From contig JBAQWV010000112.1 of assembly GCA_049299095.1 (NCBI GenBank), positions 1 through 11,710 of the forward strand: a DNA stretch of 11,710 bases. The letters run 5' to 3'. Below the pieces are notes generated by a model that was given only the letters and a program-made list of their open reading frames with translations, was not told where the DNA came from and did no database searches. How positions within the stretch are numbered: the stretch's first letter is position 1; each line of letters opens with the position of its first letter. The stretch comes from JAAEKA01 sp049299095. GTDB taxonomy: Bacteria > Chloroflexota > Anaerolineae > JAAEKA01. Positions 6,329 through 11,710 of this stretch are shown here, piece after piece. Position numbers and translations under genes: made by a program.

Positions 6329-7834
6329 ATGCGAATTATTCTTGCCAGCCCGGAAGCAAAAGTCTGGTCTGAGCGTAAACATATCCCCCTGGGTTTGGGC
6401 TATCTGGCGGCCACGCTGCGCGCCGGCGGCCACGAACCGATTATCTACGACGCGGCCATCGAAGATGTGCCGGTCGAGTATTACATCGAAGAAGCCGAGC
6501 AGCAAGGCCGCCCCTTCGGGCTGATCGGCATCACCGCCACCACGCCACTGATCGGCGATGCCTGGGAAATGGCCGCCACCGCCAAGCGTTATGGCTTGGT
6601 CACCGTGCTGGGCGGCCCCCACCTGACGATCATGCCGCGCGAAAGCCTGGGGCCAGAGCATCCCTACGTGGACTATGTCTTCAAGGGCGAGGCGGAATAC
6701 ACCTTCCTCGAATTGGTGGATACGCTGGAAGCGGGTAAGCCGGTGCAATTACTGCCGGGCATGCACATGCGCGGCCGCGACGGCGAGATCATCTCCGATT
6801 ACAGCTCGCCGATGATCGAAGACCTGGACAAGCTGCCCTTCCCGGCGCACGACCTGTTCAAGATTGACCGCTATACCAACCTCCAGCCGTTGACTGATGG
6901 CCTGGATCGCCACGCACGCTCGTTTACGATCCTGACCAGCCGCGGCTGCCCGTACAAGTGCACCTTCTGTTCCAAGCCAGTGACGGGCGACACCTGGCGC
7001 GGTCGCAGCGTGGAAAACGTCGTGGCAGAATGGCGTTGGCTGGTGCGCGACCTCGGCGCAACCGAAATCGGCGTTACCGACGACATCTGGAATCTCAAGA
7101 TGGACCGCGCCAAGGAATTGTGTCGCCGTTTGATCGAGGAGGGCCTGAATACCGTGCCCTGGGTCACCGTCCACGGTATGAAAGTCAACCATACTGATCT
7201 GGAGCTATTCCAGTTGATGAAAGCCGCGGGCTGCAAGCGCGTGGGCTTCGGCGTGGAAAACGGCGATCCATGGATGCTGCGCAACGTCATCCGCAAGGGC
7301 CAGACGCTCGATCAGGTACGCGATGCGTTCAAGAATGCCAAAGCCGCAGGACTGGAAACGATGGGCTTCTTCATCTTTGGAATGCCCAATGAAACCGCGC
7401 AGACAATGGATGCCACGATTGATCTGGCGTTGGAACTCGATCCCGATCTGGCGAATTTCATGCTGGCTGCACCTTTCCCCGGAACGAAAATGTATGATAT
7501 GATCCGAGAAGGTGGCGAAATCTTTGCCAACGACTGGCCGGACTACGCCATCCACGAGCAGAAATCGCGCTTCACCATGAACGACGGGCAATATGACCCC
7601 GAACTGGTGGTGCGCAAGTGGCGCGAAGCCTATCGCCGCTTCTATCTGTTCCGTCCAAAGCGTGTTTGGGAGAAGATGTCCAAGAAGAGCTTCTGGACGG
7701 AGCTGCCCAGCACCATCAGCAATGCCCGCCGCTTCTTTATGGGTAGCGATGATCAACATGGCGCGTCTGCACGCCGCGTTAATCCTGAAGAGCCGGTGAC
7801 GAGTATACAAGGTATCGTGGAACGCGTGTTGTAA
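6329..7834 (+). CDS. B12-binding radical-SAM protein 4, paralogue of protein 1
   Basis: This protein has 501 residues, exactly the length of the first enzyme, and is similar to it throughout. Shared blocks include YTNLQP-x-TD, ARSF-x-I-x-TSRGCPY, the acidic TDD/LDD strand, ELDP and AxANF before PFPGT, and the tail AYRRFYL...FW-x-ELP. The cobalamin-like domain covers about 1-145 (PLGLGYLAATLRAGGHE, LIGITATT, VLGGPHLT, KGEAEYTF), without DxHxxG. The iron-sulfur ligands are C207, C211 and C214. Other barrel motifs are GFGVENGDPWML and FFIFGMPNET. GAGG at 6319-6322, 6 bases before the ATG, supports the start. Two such paralogues in one operon suggest related steps on one substrate or a heteromeric pair. 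The tail after FFMGSDD differs from protein 1. The substrate is unknown. Confidence 0.9.
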   Translation: MRIILASPEAKVWSERKHIPLGLGYLAATLRAGGHEPIIYDAAIEDVPVEYYIEEAEQQGRPFGLIGITATTPLIGDAWEMAATAKRYGLVTVLGGPHLTIMPRESLGPEHPYVDYVFKGEAEYTFLELVDTLEAGKPVQLLPGMHMRGRDGEIISDYSSPMIEDLDKLPFPAHDLFKIDRYTNLQPLTDGLDRHARSFTILTSRGCPYKCTFCSKPVTGDTWRGRSVENVVAEWRWLVRDLGATEIGVTDDIWNLKMDRAKELCRRLIEEGLNTVPWVTVHGMKVNHTDLELFQLMKAAGCKRVGFGVENGDPWMLRNVIRKGQTLDQVRDAFKNAKAAGLETMGFFIFGMPNETAQTMDATIDLALELDPDLANFMLAAPFPGTKMYDMIREGGEIFANDWPDYAIHEQKSRFTMNDGQYDPELVVRKWREAYRRFYLFRPKRVWEKMSKKSFWTELPSTISNARRFFMGSDDQHGASARRVNPEEPVTSIQGIVERVL

Positions 7835-7843
7835 AGAACATCA

Positions 7844-9246
<1,403 letters not shown>

Positions 9247-9247
<1 letters not shown>

Positions 9248-9302
9248 TCAGGTAAAAATTGGTAGATTTGGAAGGCCCTGACCCATTTACCAATCTGCCA
9301 AT
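9247..9302. repeat. Inverted repeat with possible pseudoknot (spacer D)
   Basis: ATTGGTAGATTTGG (9258-9271) pairs with CCAATCTGCCAAT (9290-9302), with one bulge and one wobble pair, across an 18-nt loop. GTCAGG (9247-9252) is complementary to CCTGAC (9277-9282), which lies inside that loop. The order left1, left2, right1, right2 is the topology of an H-type pseudoknot. The element sits between the stop of the fifth B12-type enzyme and the small gene at 9320. It may be a processing site or an ordinary member of the snap-back repeats seen in the earlier spacers. Confidence 0.45.
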
Positions 9303-9319
9303 CCCCAGTGTACTCACCC

Positions 9320-9526
9320 ATGAGCAGCTTCAGCAACCCGCACTTCATGTATTTGTTTCAACTGCGCAACGGCAAGCACAAGCTGGCCTATGGCGAATCG
9401 CCGGAAGATGCGCTGGCGATTTTGCGCGTCCGCCTGAACGACGAAGAAATGGCCGAAATTCTCACCGATCAGTATATCAAGGTGAACCAGCGCGAGCTGC
9501 GGCAGCATATTGAGAACCTGGGATAG
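9320..9526 (+). CDS. Small conserved-looking protein, 68 residues
   Basis: I do not recognise the family. The sequence begins MSSFSNPHFMYLFQLRNGKH, has a probable beta-hairpin (MYLFQLRNGKHKLAYG), then helices rich in E, L and R (SPEDALAILRVRLNDEEMAEIL; NQRELRQHIENLG, read as separate parts). It has no cysteine, signal peptide or membrane segment, and lacks a leader/core layout typical of a modified peptide. ATG 9320 is preferred; a GTG at 9308 would add four residues. No strong Shine-Dalgarno is visible. An overlapping frame (9259-9513) looks like a low-complexity shadow. It follows the fifth B12-type enzyme by about 70 bases, so it may be the last gene of the operon, perhaps a small partner or substrate-carrier protein. 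That role is inference. Confidence 0.6.
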   Translation: MSSFSNPHFMYLFQLRNGKHKLAYGESPEDALAILRVRLNDEEMAEILTDQYIKVNQRELRQHIENLG

Positions 9527-9540
9527 CCCAGCAAGCTATA

Positions 9541-9555
9541 TTTGTATCGTACAAA
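9541..9555. promoter_or_regulatory. Palindrome TTTGTA-TCG-TACAAA, possible operator or small hairpin
   Basis: A perfect 6-bp dyad with a 3-bp centre lies 14 bases after the stop of the 68-residue gene and about 100 bases before the next start. There is no U-run, so it is a poor terminator. It is a reasonable binding site for a dimeric regulator of the downstream gene, but no matching promoter could be placed confidently in 9527-9652. Confidence 0.3.
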
Positions 9556-9639
9556 CTTAAGACAATTACTGCGCAACTAAATCCCGCTCACGGTGTATTT
9601 GTAATAGGACACAGCACTTATACGCTGGCAATTTATACC

Positions 9640-9644
9640 GGAGG
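9640..9644 (+). promoter_or_regulatory. Strong Shine-Dalgarno GGAGG
   Basis: GGAGG lies 8 bases before ATG 9653. It is the best ribosome-binding site in the window and fixes the start of the 96-residue gene. That gene therefore appears to be translated independently of the upstream operon. Confidence 0.8.
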
Positions 9645-9652
9645 ATTTAGGC

Positions 9653-9943
9653 ATGGCAGACCAACTAACGATAGGCGTTCTTTACCAGGATGGTGTTTTC
9701 GTTCCACAGGCTGATGTAAGCCATCTAGCCGAAGGAATCAACCTCGATATTCAAGTACCAGCACCTGACGAGTGGGACTTGCTGCTCGAACCGCTCAATG
9801 CTGAACCTGACGAAACCGAGGAACTTACTCGCGGTCGCTGGGATGGCATGGGCATTGACTTGCACCGCTGGGTAATCGAAAGCGATGAATGGCTGGTGTG
9901 GAACCTGGCGGAGGCCCGCGAGCCGGCCGGTATCTTGATTTGA
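9653..9943 (+). CDS. Small protein with AF2212-like antitoxin N-terminus
   Basis: This acidic 96-residue protein has an N-terminus (about 5-35: IGVLYQDGVFVPQADVSHLAEG, in two parts, then DIQV) that follows the short beta-strand pattern of AF2212/DUF104-like antitoxins, where a strand with YENGVFKPL is followed by L-x-EG and a strand. The usual family member is about 60-80 residues. Here an acidic linker and a Trp-rich tail (GRWDGMGIDLHRWVIESDEW, then LVWNL) follow. AF2212-like antitoxins normally precede a PIN-domain toxin; none follows here, so it may be an orphan or have another role. GGAGG 8 bases upstream gives strong support for the start. A powerful hairpin follows the stop by 12 bases. 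Confidence 0.65.
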   Translation: MADQLTIGVLYQDGVFVPQADVSHLAEGINLDIQVPAPDEWDLLLEPLNAEPDETEELTRGRWDGMGIDLHRWVIESDEWLVWNLAEAREPAGILI

Positions 9944-9955
9944 CCGGACTAGCTG

Positions 9956-9992
9956 AACTCCGGAGGTCCTGCCAGGACTTCCGGAGTTTTTT
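9956..9992 (+). terminator. Strong terminator hairpin ending at a start codon, sequestering its Shine-Dalgarno
   Basis: A 15-bp stem pairs AACTCCGGAGGTCCT (9956-9970) with AGGACTTCCGGAGTT (9974-9988), with one G-U pair and a GCC loop. It runs directly into six Ts (9987-9992), an excellent Rho-independent terminator for the 96-residue gene. The ATG of the next radical-SAM gene is at 9993, touching the U-run. The only ribosome-binding site for it, GGAG (9983-9986), is inside the right arm. When folded, the hairpin should both end transcription and hide that site, so expression of the downstream gene would require read-through and opening of the stem. Confidence 0.85.
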
Positions 9993-11069
9993 ATGCTTGG
10001 TTTAATCCCCAAATTACCTCTTTACTGGGCGTTCCGCCGCTTTGGCTGGCCACGCCTGTACCCGTTCAGCGTAGTGATCAGCATCAGCTATCGCTGCAAC
10101 AGCAAATGCCGCACCTGCGACGTGTGGCGCAAACCCAACGACGACCTGACGCTGGCCGAGTGGGACCAGGTTTTTCAGAAACTGGGTCACAGCCCGGTGT
10201 ATTTGACCTTCACCGGCGGCGAACCATTTCTGCGCGACGACCTCGACCAGATGGTGATCAGCGGCTATCGGCACTGCCAGCCGGAATACATCACCATTCC
10301 CACCAACGGCCTGCTCACCGATCGCGTGCTGGCGCAGGCCGAGAACATCGTGCGCACCTGCGAGCGCGCCCAGGTCGGCATCAACCTCAGCCTGGATGGT
10401 CTCGGCGATGTCCACGACGACATTCGCGGCATCCCCGGCAACTGGGAACGCTCCATGGAAACATGGCGACGCCTGAAAGAGCTGCAAAGCCGCTATTCGA
10501 ATCTGGTCTTGACGATTCACACCGTGGTCAGCCGTTTCAATATCCACTTGTTTGAGGAAACCTACAACGGCCTGCAAGCTTTGCAGCCTGACAGCTATAT
10601 CACTGAAGTAGCCGAGGAGCGGGTTGAGCTGGACACAGTCGGCTGGGGCATCACGCCGCTGGCCGAGCAATACGCGCCCGTCGCGGATTTTCTCAGCCAG
10701 AAAGCGCATGAAGCCCCGGCGAGGGGCATTGCCCGCTTCACGCAGGCTTTCCGCGCCCAGTATTACCAACTTGCCAAGCGCACACTGCTGGAGCGCACCC
10801 AGATCATTGACTGCTACGCGGGCTGGGCCTCGTGCCAAATCGCGCCGAACGGCGATGTGTGGAGTTGTTGCATTCGCGCGGAGGGGGTGGGCAATCTGCG
10901 TGATACCGGTTACGACCTGGCACCCATCTGGTTCGGCGAGCCAATGGCAGCTATGCGCCGCTCCATTGCCAACAAGGAATGTGCCTGTCCGATGGCTAAC
11001 GCCAGCTACGCCAACATGCTGCTGCATCCCCCTACGCTGGCCAGGGCTGCGCTGGACGTGGTGCGCTGA
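9993..11069 (+). CDS. Radical-SAM/SPASM-like protein 2
   Basis: This 358-residue protein opens with a hydrophobic/aromatic, basic stretch (1-28, LIPKLPLYWAFRRFGWPRLY), possibly membrane-associating. The radical-SAM domain has C35, C39 and C42 in YRCNSKCRTC, a textbook GGEP (G75-P78), PTNGLL and INLSLDGLGDVHDDIRG. The C-terminal region carries a second cysteine set: C274, C281, C292-C293 and C330-x-C332, with APNGDVWSCC and VGNLRD, which is the SPASM/twitch layout for auxiliary iron-sulfur cluster binding. It has no cobalamin domain. It likely generates a 5'-deoxyadenosyl radical to modify an unknown substrate; many relatives act on peptides. The only Shine-Dalgarno (GGAG, 6 bases upstream) lies in a terminator stem, so it is regulated apart from the upstream block or transcribed through it. 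It converges with rimI. Confidence 0.85.
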   Translation: MLGLIPKLPLYWAFRRFGWPRLYPFSVVISISYRCNSKCRTCDVWRKPNDDLTLAEWDQVFQKLGHSPVYLTFTGGEPFLRDDLDQMVISGYRHCQPEYITIPTNGLLTDRVLAQAENIVRTCERAQVGINLSLDGLGDVHDDIRGIPGNWERSMETWRRLKELQSRYSNLVLTIHTVVSRFNIHLFEETYNGLQALQPDSYITEVAEERVELDTVGWGITPLAEQYAPVADFLSQKAHEAPARGIARFTQAFRAQYYQLAKRTLLERTQIIDCYAGWASCQIAPNGDVWSCCIRAEGVGNLRDTGYDLAPIWFGEPMAAMRRSIANKECACPMANASYANMLLHPPTLARAALDVVR

Positions 11070-11101
11070 CGGGAGATGATTTAAAGCCCCGCTCTGGTTG
11101 G

Positions 11102-11121
11102 TTTGCATCGCCAGATGCAAA
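11102..11121. terminator. Weak hairpin between convergent genes
   Basis: TTTGCATC (11102-11109) pairs perfectly with GATGCAAA (11114-11121) around a GCCA loop, between the convergent ends of the radical-SAM gene and rimI. The U-run is poor on both strands. It is at best a weak bidirectional terminator; termination by Rho is equally possible. Confidence 0.35.
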
Positions 11122-11144
11122 TTCCCCGCAATAGGCGATCATCG

Positions 11145-11678
11145 TTAGGATGCGAATCGCTCGCGCAACGCGGCGCGGCGCGCCAGATGCTGCGCGGCCA
11201 GTGCGGGCCGATCCAGCGGTGGTGTGGTCATCAGCAACGCATCCTCACCGTTGTCCTGGTAGTAATGGCGACGGCGGCCTTCCACCTGAAACCCGATTTT
11301 ACGGTATAGCTTTTGCGCGCGCACGTTGCTCAAGCGCACCTCCAGCGTACACTGCTCCGCGCCCTGTTCTTGCAGCGCGGCCAACGTCTCCAGCAGCAAA
11401 TACTCCCCCAGATGGTGACCTTGCCAGCGTGGGGCAATGGCAATGTTCATCAAATGTGCTTCGCTGTCCAGTAACCAGTACACTGCATAGCCCGCTAGCT
11501 CGCACGCTTCTCCCCGTTGTACATCAAGCGCAAAGTAGAAAGAATGGGGGTTGTGCAGGTCGTTCTGGTAAAAACTGAGCGGCCAGGCGTCATCGCTGAA
11601 GGTTGCCTCTTCGATGACTATCAGTGCCGGTAAATCTTCTGCTTGCAGCGGACGCAGCCGCGGTTGCCAGTCGCTCAT
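11145..11678 (-). CDS. rimI: Ribosomal-protein-S18-alanine N-acetyltransferase
   Basis: This 177-residue cytosolic GNAT-fold protein transfers acetyl from acetyl-CoA to the N-terminal alanine of ribosomal protein S18. It carries MNIAIAPRWQG, LLLETL, LEVRLSNVRAQKLYRKIGF and RRHYYQDNGEDALLM, all characteristic of RimI; the Glu of LEVR and the Tyr of LYRKIGF are the expected catalytic-region residues. In the acetyl-CoA pyrophosphate loop the usual Q-x-x-G-x-G reads QGHHLG, so the first glycine is replaced by His. A C-terminal extension of about 25 residues beyond the typical end is polar and basic. ATG overlaps the tsaB stop (ATGA), and AGGAA just upstream, within tsaB, is the ribosome-binding site. 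This is the classical tsaB-rimI housekeeping arrangement and appears unrelated to the radical-SAM block. Confidence 0.88.
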   Translation of the reverse strand: MSDWQPRLRPLQAEDLPALIVIEEATFSDDAWPLSFYQNDLHNPHSFYFALDVQRGEACELAGYAVYWLLDSEAHLMNIAIAPRWQGHHLGEYLLLETLAALQEQGAEQCTLEVRLSNVRAQKLYRKIGFQVEGRRRHYYQDNGEDALLMTTPPLDRPALAAQHLARRAALRERFAS

Positions 11679-11710
11679 GGTTCCTGCAGGTAGAGCGGGC
11701 TGAGCGCGGC
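11675..11710 (-). CDS. tsaB: C-terminus of TsaB (partial)
   Basis: Only the last 11 codons and the stop are in the window: AALSPLYLQEP, then TGA overlapping the rimI start. The PLYL-x-x-P ending is the usual TsaB C-terminus, and tsaB directly upstream of rimI is a common order. TsaB partners TsaD and TsaE in making the threonylcarbamoyl-adenosine modification of tRNA. The short length makes this an identification by context and motif. Confidence 0.65.
   Translation of the reverse strand, partial: AALSPLYLQEP

Noticed and set aside
9259..9513. Plus-strand frame of 84 residues overlapping the 68-residue gene
   Set aside because: Its start lies inside the spacer repeat and its sequence is Arg/Ala/Gln-rich shadow composition; the frame at 9320-9526 looks much more like a real protein.
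9320..9526. Modified-peptide precursor for the radical-SAM enzymes
   Set aside because: No cysteine, no leader-core boundary, no repeated core and no Gly/Ser/Thr-rich tail; it looks like a folded small protein.
10014..11120. Minus-strand open frame of 368 residues opposite the last radical-SAM gene
   Set aside because: The plus-strand protein has the complete CxxxCxxC, GGEP and SPASM motifs; the antisense frame has none and is only a long mirror frame.

Overview
The window is bacterial chromosomal DNA of moderately high GC. It is dominated by an accessory block of seven radical-SAM enzymes, all on the plus strand. Shine-Dalgarno sites, a perfect sigma70 promoter and intrinsic terminators are clearly bacterial. 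Degenerate 7-8 nt repeats folded into snap-back structures sit in the wider gaps between genes. Together with the many tandem B12-type radical-SAM genes, these remind me of Chloroflexota (Anaerolineae/Chloroflexia-like), but that assignment is an impression and no marker here settles it.

Layout. Positions 1-340 hold no convincing gene. They contain a 22-bp direct repeat, palindromes, and a good terminator at 260-282 that closes some upstream transcript or a small RNA. A perfect-consensus promoter (341-368) overlapped by an inverted repeat drives a leader of about 170 nt into the first enzyme. Six genes then follow in one direction: a B12-type radical-SAM protein (544-2049), another (2160-3629), a radical-SAM/SPASM protein (3731-4882), and three more B12-type proteins (4917-6257, 6329-7834, 7844-9247). 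A 68-residue protein (9320-9526) and a 96-residue protein with an AF2212-like antitoxin N-terminus (9653-9943) come next. A very strong hairpin with a U-run abuts the start codon of a seventh radical-SAM enzyme, SPASM-like (9993-11069). The window ends with the minus-strand, convergent housekeeping pair tsaB (last 12 codons only) and rimI, which overlap by ATGA.

How the genes may work together. The six upstream radical-SAM genes are closely spaced with no obvious internal promoter or canonical terminator, so they probably form one operon. Five share one architecture: a Rossmann-like cobalamin-binding domain, a CxxxCxxC radical-SAM barrel and a C-terminal extension. All five lack the DxHxxG lower-ligand motif. 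The first and fifth genes are close paralogues of identical length (501 residues). B12-dependent radical-SAM enzymes typically carry out C-methylations, ring contractions or cyclisations on unactivated carbons, so the block looks like a stepwise tailoring pathway for an unknown substrate. No transporter, glycosyltransferase, polyketide or peptide synthetase, or obvious precursor peptide is visible, so the substrate cannot be named from this window. The pathway assignment is inference; the enzyme families and gene layout are read directly from the sequence.
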